Origin: Thalassotalea profundi
Lineage (GTDB): Bacteria > Pseudomonadota > Gammaproteobacteria > Enterobacterales > Alteromonadaceae
DNA: 64,000 nt
Assembly: GCF_014653195.1 (NCBI RefSeq)
Contig: NZ_BNAH01000013.1
Location: forward strand, 1 to 64,000
Reading direction: 5' to 3'
The first letter of the stretch is position 1. The number at the start of each line of letters is the position of its first letter. Positions 18,918 through 27,134 of this stretch are shown piece by piece. The notes under the pieces were generated by a model, which did not search any database, was not told the origin of the DNA, and saw only the letters and a list, made by a program, of their open reading frames with translations. The translations under genes and the position numbers were made by a program.

Positions 18918-19259
18918 TTAACTGATTAAAGTTAAGACATTTTCAGGAGGGCGTCCAATAATTGCTGCATTACCTTTTACAACAATAGGACGCTCCATTA
19001 ACTTGGGTGTATCAACCATCGCTTGAATTAAAGTGCCATCATCAGCGTCTTTAAGGTGCTGTTCACTAAACTCAGTCTCTTTTGTTCGCATTATGTCGAT
19101 TGGCGACTTATTTAATTTTGTTAATAATGTTTTTATTTCACCTTCAGTTAATGGATTTTTTAAGTATTCAATTACCTTAATGTCTACATTGTTTTCTTCT
19201 AAAAGTGCTAAGGTTTGTCTGCTTTTTGAACATCGGGGGTTATGATATATCGTGAACAT
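18918..19259 (-). CDS. ArsC/YfgD-family glutaredoxin-dependent reductase
   Basis: A 113-residue thioredoxin-fold protein of the ArsC family. It has the active-site pattern HNPRCSKSRQTL (Cys10) and the later conserved arginine region LMERPIVVKGNAAIIGRPPE. True arsenate reductases and the YfgD subgroup share these features. The context beside bepA and DUF2069, without any ars transporter or ArsR, matches YfgD, so a role in arsenic resistance should not be assumed. Confidence 0.88.
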   Translation of the reverse strand: MFTIYHNPRCSKSRQTLALLEENNVDIKVIEYLKNPLTEGEIKTLLTKLNKSPIDIMRTKETEFSEQHLKDADDGTLIQAMVDTPKLMERPIVVKGNAAIIGRPPENVLTLIS

Positions 19260-19347
19260 TATGTATCCTATTTTTAATTTAAGGCTTTCAATATATTGCC
19301 TTTTTTTAATAATAAACTTTATCTAATTATTCTATGTTTAAAAGCGA

Positions 19348-20841
19348 TCAATTTAAACGTTTAAGCTTCTCTTGTTGGTCTTGCAATTGTAAAATTCTAC
19401 CTTTAATACGTTTACTGATAATGGGTAAATCATCGGCGTAAGTCATCGCTGTTTGTAGTTCATCTATTGCTTGAGTATAAGCACCAACTAATGCCATTAC
19501 TTGTGCTTTGCTGACATGCATCAGTGCTTTTTTATCTTGTTTGCGATAAACCGTTGTTAGTAAATCATAAGCTATAAAGCTGTCAGGACTCACTAATAAG
19601 AAATCTTGAAGTACTTGAGCTGATGCATCCAAATTACCCATTTCAAGTAATACATTTGCATAGTTGAGTGCTGCGACTTGATTGTTAGGCATTAACCAAT
19701 TAACCGTAGCTAACATTTTTTCTGCTTGTTTAAATTGTTTTAATGCAATAAGTACATCGGATAAAGCGTCAATATAGAACAGGTTATTGGCATCTTCTTG
19801 AAGAAGATCGTTTAATATTGCTAGAGCTTTGTCATAAGCCTTATCTTCAAAATAAGAAAGAGCTAAACCGTAGCGTGCAGCAGCAAGAAAGGCATATTGG
19901 CCTTTACTTATTGCACTAGAAAAATGATTGATATTATATTCAGGATCACCTTCGTATCTTGCTTTAATCCGCGCTTTTGCTAGCTCAAAATCTAATTTAG
20001 GCGCAACACTTATTTTAGGAAAGTTTTGTGCTCTAATCCGCGCTTCTGATACTCGGGACTCAGGTAGTGGATGAGTGAGTAACATAGCGGGTGGTTTACT
20101 GGTGTAGCGATATTTTTCCAGCATTTTATTGAAAAAATTAGGCGCACCAAGTGGATCAAAGCCACTATGCGCTAATAGGGTGATGCCAACTCGATCCGCT
20201 TCTTTTTCATTACCGCGGGTATAGTTAATTCCAAATTGCTGGCTAGCCGCCATACTGGTACTCAGGGCTGCCATACCAACAGCGGGGTTAATCATTGTCA
20301 ATAATACACCTGACACAATACCAGCTAGCGTTAATGGCTGTGTTCTACTTTGCGCTTCAATTCTTCGCGCTAAATGTCGTTGGGTTACATGAGAGATTTC
20401 GTGTGCAATCACTGATGCTAGTTCACTTTCGGTGTCAGCGGTTGTTATCAAGCCACTGTGGATGCCTATATGACCACCAAAAAAAGCAAATGCATTTAGC
20501 TCTTGATTATTAACGATAAAAAATTCGAAGCTGTAATTAACATCATTTGCATTTTTAACAAGGCTATTACCTAAATGATTAATATACTCGATTAATACAG
20601 GATCATTAATGATACCGCCTCGAGCTCGGATTTGCTGCATCATTGCGGTACCAATCAAGCGTTCTTTATCGACTGATAAAACACTAAAGCCGGAAGTGCC
20701 TATTTGTGGTAATTTGTTTTTATCAGCACTTGCTGCCCACGAATACGAACTAGCAGTTAACGCTCCGACCACAAAACAACCGATAAAAAAGAAATAACTT
20801 AAATTTTTATAGTTTAACAAGTTAATTTTCCAAAGCTCCAT
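19348..20841 (-). CDS. bepA: Periplasmic M48 metallopeptidase/chaperone BepA
   Basis: A 497-residue protein with a signal peptide (SYFFFIGCFVVGALTASSYSWA), an M48 peptidase domain with HEISH about residue 147 and third-ligand region GNEKEADRVGI, and C-terminal TPR repeats (residues about 330-480). E. coli BepA (YfgC) works with the BAM complex, maturing or degrading stalled LptD; bamC lies 3.5 kb away in this window. The start is uncertain: ATG 20850, ATG 20841, or TTG 20820, which has GGA eight bases upstream. The first two overlap the preceding gene by about 20-30 bases. Confidence 0.9.
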   Translation of the reverse strand: MELWKINLLNYKNLSYFFFIGCFVVGALTASSYSWAASADKNKLPQIGTSGFSVLSVDKERLIGTAMMQQIRARGGIINDPVLIEYINHLGNSLVKNANDVNYSFEFFIVNNQELNAFAFFGGHIGIHSGLITTADTESELASVIAHEISHVTQRHLARRIEAQSRTQPLTLAGIVSGVLLTMINPAVGMAALSTSMAASQQFGINYTRGNEKEADRVGITLLAHSGFDPLGAPNFFNKMLEKYRYTSKPPAMLLTHPLPESRVSEARIRAQNFPKISVAPKLDFELAKARIKARYEGDPEYNINHFSSAISKGQYAFLAAARYGLALSYFEDKAYDKALAILNDLLQEDANNLFYIDALSDVLIALKQFKQAEKMLATVNWLMPNNQVAALNYANVLLEMGNLDASAQVLQDFLLVSPDSFIAYDLLTTVYRKQDKKALMHVSKAQVMALVGAYTQAIDELQTAMTYADDLPIISKRIKGRILQLQDQQEKLKRLN

Positions 20842-21460
20842 TAGGATCATCAAGAAGTTGGTTAATTTCTAGTGCACTTTTGCTGTCATTAATTGCTTGG
20901 CAAAACTTCACAATACTAAAACCTCTGACATCAATAACTTCAAAGGATTCATTTAATTTTTCAATTAAATTTTCAACGCGTTGGTGAGCATATTTGATAA
21001 GTGCCATATCTGCTTCATCACCATTGCGAAACGCAAAAATAATAAATGAGACTAAATTACTCAATCTAAAAAGTACTCGCATTGATTCTGGTTGCCAAAA
21101 TTTGAATGAACAAAATTCATGATCCCTCATTGTTCTATTGATGCGTTCACCATGTACCACAGGATAACAGTGTAATTCGTAATGCTGTTCACTATAAACA
21201 TGTCTGAGAGATATTTTGGGTTTACGTTCTACATGGATTTCACCAGCCAAATCTACATGACCATTTAGATAGGCTAAGTTCCAATTATTTCGATTAAAAA
21301 TAGTTTTATATCCGCTATCAAAGCCATCAGTGAGGATGCTATCTAAGTCACCTATGGATATTGCTGCCATGTGATAAATAGGTGGAACTTCTCCCCAATT
21401 AAGCTTCTTTTTATAATTATTCACATCTTTAAGACTGGGATTTAAGGGTAATTCTTTCAT
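20822..21460 (-). CDS. Hypothetical protein
   Basis: A 212-residue soluble protein with no signal peptide and no domain I recognise. It contains histidine-rich conserved-looking stretches: MAAISIGDLDSILTDGFDSG, YSEQHYELHCYPVVHGERI and MRDHEFCSFKFWQPESMRVL. The end overlaps or abuts the start of bepA, so the two are probably co-transcribed. Start ATG 21460. Confidence 0.7.
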   Translation of the reverse strand: MKELPLNPSLKDVNNYKKKLNWGEVPPIYHMAAISIGDLDSILTDGFDSGYKTIFNRNNWNLAYLNGHVDLAGEIHVERKPKISLRHVYSEQHYELHCYPVVHGERINRTMRDHEFCSFKFWQPESMRVLFRLSNLVSFIIFAFRNGDEADMALIKYAHQRVENLIEKLNESFEVIDVRGFSIVKFCQAINDSKSALEINQLLDDPNGALEN

Positions 21461-21613
21461 GAAATGATTAATTTAATCCAAATGTAAAAATTGTAAGATA
21501 ATTTAGCGAGCCTTTACAAAGAATATATGGCCGCTAAAATTTAAAAGACCTATTGTAATCGATTGTCGCAAATTAGATAATTAAACGAAAGGGGATCGAG
21601 AATAAAATATCTG

Positions 21614-21838
21614 ATGATTTATCAATATAATGCTGTAAAAGATAAGTGTCCTTTACCTTTAGTTAAAATGCGTGTCCTTTTGAATAAAATGGTCAAAAAT
21701 GATATTTGTATCATGCAAATTTCTGACGCTGGTTCAATCGCTGATATTCCTAATTATTTAACAAAAAAAGGTTATCATTTCTCCCAGAAAAAATTAAGTG
21801 ACTCAGTTGTTGAGTTGCAAATTAAGCAGGTTAGTTAA
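21614..21838 (+). CDS. TusA-family sulfurtransferase-like protein
   Basis: A 74-residue protein with the SirA/TusA fold signature DKCPLPLVKMRVLL. The active cysteine is Cys12 in CPxP form. TusA proteins relay persulfide sulfur to tRNA thiolation or molybdenum cofactor enzymes. This one sits beside a PerM-like transporter and bepA rather than a cysteine desulfurase. Whether it is TusA itself or a paralogue (YeeD/YedF type) cannot be told. Confidence 0.85.
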   Translation: MIYQYNAVKDKCPLPLVKMRVLLNKMVKNDICIMQISDAGSIADIPNYLTKKGYHFSQKKLSDSVVELQIKQVS

Positions 21839-21842
21839 TTTT

Positions 21843-22916
21843 ATGGTGTCTTTTTTCACTCAATGGTACAAGCGTAAGTTTTCAGATCCTCATGCAGTAA
21901 CTTTGTTGGTTATCTTACTTTCGATATTTTTATTTATATACTTTTTTAGCAGTTTATTAATGCCAGTCTTTGTTGCTATTGCAATAGCCTTTTTGCTAGA
22001 TTTACCTGTTAATAGGTTAAGTAATATGGGCTTGTCGCGCACATTAGCAGCCTCTTTTGTTGTGATTATGTTTGTAGGTGTGACCTTAATCGCCAGCTTT
22101 GGCTTGATGCCTATCATGTGGCAGCAAAGTAGCAATTTAATTCAAGAAGTACCTCATATGGTGACACAAGGACAAAGCTATTTATTAACTTTGCCTGAAA
22201 AGTACCCAGAACTTGTTAAAGCGGATCAAATAGAATCGGTTTTTAGCTTCGTTAAAAGTAATTTAATAGAATGGGGGCAAGTGGCACTAAAGGCGTCATT
22301 AAATTCAATTTCAGACCTTGTTGCTTTACTTATTTATCTTATTTTAGTGCCGTTGATGGTATTTTTCTTTTTGAAAGATAAAAAACAATTTTTGCAAAAT
22401 TTTTCTTCGCTTTTGCCTAAAGATCGCGCAATGGCAGTTCAAGTTGGTAATGAAATGAATCAACAAATAATGAACTATATTCGAGGAAAAGTCATTGAAA
22501 TTATTATTATTGGGGCAGCTTCAACGATTACTTTTGCTCTTTTAGGGCTTAACTATGCTTTGTTATTAGGCGTGTTAGTTGGTTTGTCGGTATTAGTTCC
22601 TTACGTGGGAGCCACTATTGTAACTTTGCCTGTGCTTTTAGTTGCTTTGTTTCAATTTGGTACCGGGGCTGAATTTGGGTATGTCATGCTAGCGTATGGA
22701 ATTATTCAAGCGCTTGATGGAAACTTATTAGTACCACTATTATTTTCAGAAGCTGTAAATCTTCATCCTGTTGTTATTATTATTGCAGTGATCTTATTTG
22801 GTGGTTTGTGGGGGTTCTGGGGAGTATTTTTTGCTATTCCATTAGCAACCTTAGTAAAAGCGGTAATTACGGCTTGGTCTAGCCCTAAATTTGAATTGTC
22901 AGGCGAGAATAATTAA
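21843..22916 (+). CDS. AI-2E/PerM-family membrane transporter
   Basis: A 357-residue polytopic protein with about eight hydrophobic segments and a periplasmic or cytoplasmic middle region (about residues 100-190). The conserved C-terminal PYVGATIVTLPV and GNLLVPLLFSEAVNLHPVV are typical of the AI-2E/PerM (UPF0118) family. E. coli PerM (YfgO) is the neighbour of bepA, matching this context. Some family members export autoinducer 2; others are Na+/H+ antiporters. ATG 21843 was chosen because the upstream GTG at 21798 overlaps the TusA-like gene. Confidence 0.88.
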   Translation: MVSFFTQWYKRKFSDPHAVTLLVILLSIFLFIYFFSSLLMPVFVAIAIAFLLDLPVNRLSNMGLSRTLAASFVVIMFVGVTLIASFGLMPIMWQQSSNLIQEVPHMVTQGQSYLLTLPEKYPELVKADQIESVFSFVKSNLIEWGQVALKASLNSISDLVALLIYLILVPLMVFFFLKDKKQFLQNFSSLLPKDRAMAVQVGNEMNQQIMNYIRGKVIEIIIIGAASTITFALLGLNYALLLGVLVGLSVLVPYVGATIVTLPVLLVALFQFGTGAEFGYVMLAYGIIQALDGNLLVPLLFSEAVNLHPVVIIIAVILFGGLWGFWGVFFAIPLATLVKAVITAWSSPKFELSGENN

Positions 22917-22941
22917 TAGGCACAGTTAAGGCTTCAGTGAA

Positions 22942-22990
22942 TTTAACTCATAAAAAAACTCGGACTATCGCCGAGTTTTTATGAGTTAAA
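22942..22990. terminator. Bidirectional terminator with unusually long stem
   Basis: The inverted repeat runs from TTTAACTCATAAAAAA-ACTCGG to CCGAGTTTTTATGAGTTAAA, a stem of about 20 bp with a short loop. It lies between the convergent perM-like and bcp genes and carries A- and T-runs suited to both directions. Confidence 0.9.
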
Positions 22991-23000
22991 TTAAGTTAGC

Positions 23001-23474
23001 TTAAACGTTTTTGCTTAATTCATCTAAAACGACTTGATGATGATCTTTGGTTTTAAATTTATTGAAAACATGACTGATTTTGCCATCTAAGCCAATTAAA
23101 AAGCTTAAACGATGAATTCCGTCATATTCGCGGCCCATAAACTTCTTTAAGCCCCAAACACCAAAAGCATCGGCTACTTTATGGTCAACATCTGAAAGCA
23201 AAGTGAAATTTAATTCATCACGTTGGCAAAATTTAAGTAATCGTTTAGGTTCATCAGGACTGATACCAAAAACGACGGTATTAAGGTCTGTTAATTCTTT
23301 TTTACTATCTCTTAAGCCTTGAGCCTGTACGGTACAGCCTGGTGTCATTGCTTTGGGGTAGAAATACACTAATACTTGCTTTTTCCCAATATAATCAGCA
23401 AGAGATACTAACTCGTTATTTTCATCAGGTAAGCTAAATAGTGGCGCTGTTTCACCCACTGTAATTGTTTTCAT
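23001..23474 (-). CDS. bcp: Thioredoxin-dependent peroxiredoxin Bcp/PrxQ
   Basis: A 157-residue peroxiredoxin that reduces H2O2 and organic hydroperoxides. The peroxidatic cysteine is Cys47 in MTPGCTVQAQGLRD. The resolving cysteine of E. coli Bcp, five residues later in CTVQAC, is replaced here by glutamine. A second cysteine occurs at residue 83 (KFCQRDELNF), the position used in the alpha-3 type of PrxQ. The enzyme is therefore probably still 2-Cys, but with a different disulfide partner. It is followed upstream by gcvR in the conserved order. Confidence 0.95.
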   Translation of the reverse strand: MKTITVGETAPLFSLPDENNELVSLADYIGKKQVLVYFYPKAMTPGCTVQAQGLRDSKKELTDLNTVVFGISPDEPKRLLKFCQRDELNFTLLSDVDHKVADAFGVWGLKKFMGREYDGIHRLSFLIGLDGKISHVFNKFKTKDHHQVVLDELSKNV

Positions 23475-23506
23475 TGTAGTTTCCTTAATGTTAGGTGTAA
23501 TTCCAA

Positions 23507-24046
23507 CTAATCAAAATCTGAAATTTGATTGGCGGCAACTGGTTTTATACAGCCTTGAATATCGAGTTGTTCACATAATTCGATATAATCGGCTTCAAGT
23601 TTTTCAATACTGTTGTCTTCCGTTAATGCAATAAGAATAGTGGCGTGAGTTTGTTCATGTTGATGATTATATTCAGACTTTAATGAGGATATATCAATAC
23701 TTCGATTAGCAAAAAAAGCGGTAACTGCTTTTAAAACACCAGTTTGATCAATTCCCGCATATTCTACTTGAAAATGTTGAGTGAAATCACGACGTTTGTA
23801 GCCAGAGGTACGTTTCATCATGGTTATTAGTTCAAGTTGATGAGCAACATGAGGTAATTTTAATTCTAGTTGATTAATGGCTTTTACTGTACCTTTAAGC
23901 AACATGATCATAGTGAATTCTAAACCAAATCTCGCCATCCGACTGTCAATAATATTACAGCCACAATCACTTGCAAGTTTGGTTAACTCACTAACACTGC
24001 CTGTTCTGTCAGCGCCCATAGCTGTTAATACAAGATATTGAGACAT
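23507..24046 (-). CDS. gcvR: GcvR-type ACT-domain regulator (glycine cleavage repressor family)
   Basis: A 179-residue protein with two ACT domains (about residues 3-75 and 90-165). The first begins YLVLTAMGADRTGSVSELTK and the second FQVEYAGIDQTGVLKAVTAF. GcvR binds glycine and antagonises the activator GcvA of the glycine cleavage operon in E. coli. The position next to bcp and divergent from bamC is the conserved context. There are 32 bases to bcp, so one transcription unit is likely. Confidence 0.85.
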   Translation of the reverse strand: MSQYLVLTAMGADRTGSVSELTKLASDCGCNIIDSRMARFGLEFTMIMLLKGTVKAINQLELKLPHVAHQLELITMMKRTSGYKRRDFTQHFQVEYAGIDQTGVLKAVTAFFANRSIDISSLKSEYNHQHEQTHATILIALTEDNSIEKLEADYIELCEQLDIQGCIKPVAANQISDFD

Positions 24047-24335
24047 TTTAAACCTAGGTTAACTGAAAGGGCGTTATTGTAACGCAAATTAATTATTCGG
24101 GCTAATGTAAACTAGCGCTTGTGTTTGTTAAATCAGATAAGTACCATGGTGCGCTTGTGTTATGCGCTATTGATTATATTAAGTGGTAAGTTTGGTGTTT
24201 TGAGGAACTAATTATTAAAAAGTGACTCAAAAGCGCGTAATCTATTAAATTTACAGTTAGCTGGTTGCTTGAGTTTGCCAGTTAATAAAGAAAAGTACAT
24301 CCTAGTATTAAGGTTTATTTTCGTCAGGAGTTTTG
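24047..24335. other. Intergenic region where dapA would be expected
   Basis: This is 289 bases between divergent gcvR and bamC. In E. coli and many relatives dapA lies here, upstream of bamC. I see no open frame, no DapA-like fragment and no clear terminator. The SD CAGGAG of bamC is at its right end. Confidence 0.6.
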
Positions 24336-25418
24336 ATGAACCGAAGCATAATTTCTCTGTCTTTGATTTGTATCGCAATCACGGCTTGTAGTACTGTTAG
24401 TAAAAAACACGCAATAGGTGGTTTTGAATACGCTAGTAAAGAAGAGTCATCAACATTAGTTATACCAGAAAACTTAGAACAGCCTAAATATAAAGATGAT
24501 TTTGTTATTAGTGATAAAATTAATCATAAAGGACCTATTGGTGAACAAGTTGATATAAGAGCTCCATCGTTAGCCTTACCAATAGCGGCCGCTACGCGTA
24601 TTGAAAATGAGAGCCAGCAAATCAAAATATGGTTTGATAAAGTGCTTGAAGACAAAGATTTAAAAACTTTTATCTATCAAGCTATTGTTGATGAATTGGC
24701 TACTAATCAAGTTACTTTGTCAGAGCTTGATAGTGATAAGTTACTTTATCAATCAAGCTGGTTTACTAATGAGAAAGAATCAGGCTGGTTATTTACATCG
24801 ATAGAAGAAACGGTACGAGTTAAATTTAAGTATCAGTTAGAAACTAAGCCTCATGGTAGAAGTGTTGCTGTTATAGTTGAGTTGACTGATTATGAAAAAG
24901 TGAATGAATCAGGTCAAACTACAGAGATTGATTTGATTGATAAAGAGCGCTTTGAAATGGCTATGCTCAATGAGATTATTGCCCAAGTAGACTTTAAATA
25001 TAGAAGTTATCAACGTGAAAATCAGTTATTAAGAGCTAATCAACAACTTGTTTCGCTTGGTGAAAATGAAAAAGGGCAGGCGGCATATATTGTTGAAATG
25101 GAAAAGGATATGCTTTGGTCTAACATGCCTATTTTATTTTCTAAATATGGATTTGATGTTAATGATTTGAATGAATCAAAACAAATCTATTATGTTACTT
25201 ATACTAAACCTGAAACAAGTATATGGGATAGTTTTTGGGGAGATGATGCCCCAGTGATAGACTTACCTGAGGGTAAGTATCAATTTCATTTAGAAGAAAG
25301 TGAAAACAGAACCGCTGTGAGTATTCTCAATGAGAAAGGAGAGGGATTAACTAAAAATACATTGGAAGAAATATTTGATGTAATGAAACTAGCCTTATCA
25401 TTTAAAGATTCACTCTAA
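24336..25418 (+). CDS. bamC: Outer-membrane protein assembly factor BamC
   Basis: A 360-residue lipoprotein of the BAM complex. The signal and lipobox are SLICIAITAC, with lipidated Cys about residue 18. An extended N-terminal segment containing YKDDFVI follows, then two helix-grip domains. ATG 24336 is preceded by AGGAG with five bases spacing; a TTG directly before it is not needed. It normally follows dapA, which is absent here. Confidence 0.88.
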   Translation: MNRSIISLSLICIAITACSTVSKKHAIGGFEYASKEESSTLVIPENLEQPKYKDDFVISDKINHKGPIGEQVDIRAPSLALPIAAATRIENESQQIKIWFDKVLEDKDLKTFIYQAIVDELATNQVTLSELDSDKLLYQSSWFTNEKESGWLFTSIEETVRVKFKYQLETKPHGRSVAVIVELTDYEKVNESGQTTEIDLIDKERFEMAMLNEIIAQVDFKYRSYQRENQLLRANQQLVSLGENEKGQAAYIVEMEKDMLWSNMPILFSKYGFDVNDLNESKQIYYVTYTKPETSIWDSFWGDDAPVIDLPEGKYQFHLEESENRTAVSILNEKGEGLTKNTLEEIFDVMKLALSFKDSL

Positions 25419-25447
25419 AGTATCTTTTAAAATAGTAGAGATAAAAC

Positions 25448-25472
25448 AATGCCGCAGGTAGCGGCATTTTTT
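25448..25472 (+). terminator. Rho-independent terminator of bamC
   Basis: An 8-bp stem AATGCCGC / GCGGCATT with loop AGGTA, followed by a T-run, 30 bases after the bamC stop. Confidence 0.9.
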
Positions 25473-25534
25473 ATATCAAAAATTCAACAGTACATATAAA
25501 ATTAATTTATTTCTGACTATGATTTTTGGTTATT

Positions 25535-26044
25535 TTATAACATAGTATTGATCTTATTTATGGTATTTAGGTTACGCCCTGTTACTGCTGTACCTAAACA
25601 AGACTCCATATTAGCGACAAACTTAGAACGACCAATGCCTTCAGGAGCATATAGATACATTATATTGTTTATTAAGGAGTATTGCTCACTCTCAATCTGA
25701 TACTTTTCAATTTTCTCCATTGCTAACTCAGCCGTATTTTTACAGAAATAAAAATGTACTAATTTACCTTCGTTATTGAGGTATGGGCATTTTGATAGCG
25801 CTTGAAAAAAATCTTCAGCGTTCAAGGTAATAATTTCAGGGGTAATATTAAAATGTTGTGAAATAATCTTTTTAATTCTAGTTGTTGGTTCATCTTCGCT
25901 TGATAAAATCACATTACCTGTTTGAATATAATACTGTATATCTTTAAACCCTGAAGCCTCTAATATGGGGACGAGTGATTTCATCGGTAACTTATTATGT
26001 CCGCCAACATTAATCCCTCTGAATAAAATAACAAATTTTTGCAT
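25535..26044 (-). CDS. DUF1697 domain-containing protein
   Basis: A 169-residue protein that begins with the family signature FVILFRGINVGGHNKLPMK and YYIQTGNVILSS, and ends with SKFVANMESCLGTAVTGRNL. DUF1697 proteins are small cytoplasmic proteins of unknown function. It lies 10 bases downstream of the aldo-keto reductase gene, so they are probably co-transcribed. Confidence 0.88.
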   Translation of the reverse strand: MQKFVILFRGINVGGHNKLPMKSLVPILEASGFKDIQYYIQTGNVILSSEDEPTTRIKKIISQHFNITPEIITLNAEDFFQALSKCPYLNNEGKLVHFYFCKNTAELAMEKIEKYQIESEQYSLINNIMYLYAPEGIGRSKFVANMESCLGTAVTGRNLNTINKINTML

Positions 26045-26054
26045 TAATTTTTCC

Positions 26055-27107
26055 TTAAAAAGTAGCGGGATATTGTTTTAGTATTTCTTCAATGTCAGAT
26101 GATAACTCATCAGATATTGGCTTTGAGAATGCGTTAATGTTCTCTTTAAGTTGAATTATACTGGTTGCACCAATTATTGTGGAACTAACACCGTCTATAT
26201 GATTACACCAAGCCAGTGCCAACTCAGCTGGGGTCATGTGATAGCTTTTCGCAAGTTGACAATACTTTTCAGCAGCTTGTTGAGCAAGTGGTGTATCTCT
26301 AAATAAACCATTACGTTGTATTAAAGTCCATCGACTTCCCTTAGGTCGAGTGCCATTCAGGTATTTACCTGTTAGCATTCCTGTGGCTAGTGGTGACCAA
26401 GGCAAGTAAGCAATGTCTTCATGTACGCAGTTTTCAATTAAATATGGCCAATCTTTGCTATGTAATAAACTAAATTCATTTTGAATAGATACCATTTTCG
26501 GTAGGTTATGCTCACGAGCTAATTTAAGGTAAGTATTAATACCCCATGGGGTTTCGTCTGATAAACCGCAATAACGAATTTTTCCCTCAGTAACACATTG
26601 GCTTAACCCTGTTAATATGTCGTGCATTTGATCTGTTTGCTCTGCAGCGTTAACCGTTGTTAAAGGTATTTGATTGGGCCATTGCTTACCAAAATGTGGG
26701 GAAACTCTATTTGGCCAATGCAGTTGGTATAAGTCGATATAATCGGTTTTCAGCCGTTTTAAAGAGCTATTAACCGCTTCTATTACATTTTTACCTGTAA
26801 TCTGATCGCCTTCTCTTATCCATTTTAAACCAGGTCCTGCAATTTTAGATGCAACGACTAAATCATGACGTTTAGCTTTATTATTGTTAAGCCAATTACC
26901 TAATATAGCTTCAGTTTGTCCTGAGGTTTCAGCCGAAGGGGGGATAGGATACATTTCAGCAGTATCTATAAAATTAATCCCTTGGTTTATTGCGTAGTCT
27001 ATTTGAAGATTAGCATCACTTTGATTATTTTGAATTCCCCAAGTCATGGAGCCTAAACAAACACGTGATACTTCTATATTACTTGAACCTAAACGAGAAA
27101 ATTCCAT
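26055..27107 (-). CDS. NADP(H)-dependent aldo-keto reductase (Tas type)
   Basis: A 350-residue TIM-barrel oxidoreductase. The catalytic tetrad is visible: Asp/Tyr in INFIDTAEMYPIPPSAET, Lys in VVASKIAGPG and His in YIDLYQLHWPNR. The phosphate-binding end IIGATSIIQLKENINAF is also present. The insertion after the tyrosine (PIPPSAETSGQTE) is typical of Tas-like proteins. The substrate is unknown. It precedes DUF1697 on the same strand. Confidence 0.9.
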   Translation of the reverse strand: MEFSRLGSSNIEVSRVCLGSMTWGIQNNQSDANLQIDYAINQGINFIDTAEMYPIPPSAETSGQTEAILGNWLNNNKAKRHDLVVASKIAGPGLKWIREGDQITGKNVIEAVNSSLKRLKTDYIDLYQLHWPNRVSPHFGKQWPNQIPLTTVNAAEQTDQMHDILTGLSQCVTEGKIRYCGLSDETPWGINTYLKLAREHNLPKMVSIQNEFSLLHSKDWPYLIENCVHEDIAYLPWSPLATGMLTGKYLNGTRPKGSRWTLIQRNGLFRDTPLAQQAAEKYCQLAKSYHMTPAELALAWCNHIDGVSSTIIGATSIIQLKENINAFSKPISDELSSDIEEILKQYPATF

Positions 27108-27134
27108 TAGTTAATCACCAGTATTTTGATTTTA

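Noticed and set aside
18918..19259. Arsenic resistance operon
   Set aside because: Only the ArsC-fold protein is present; its neighbours are the yfgD/bepA housekeeping set, with no arsR or arsB.
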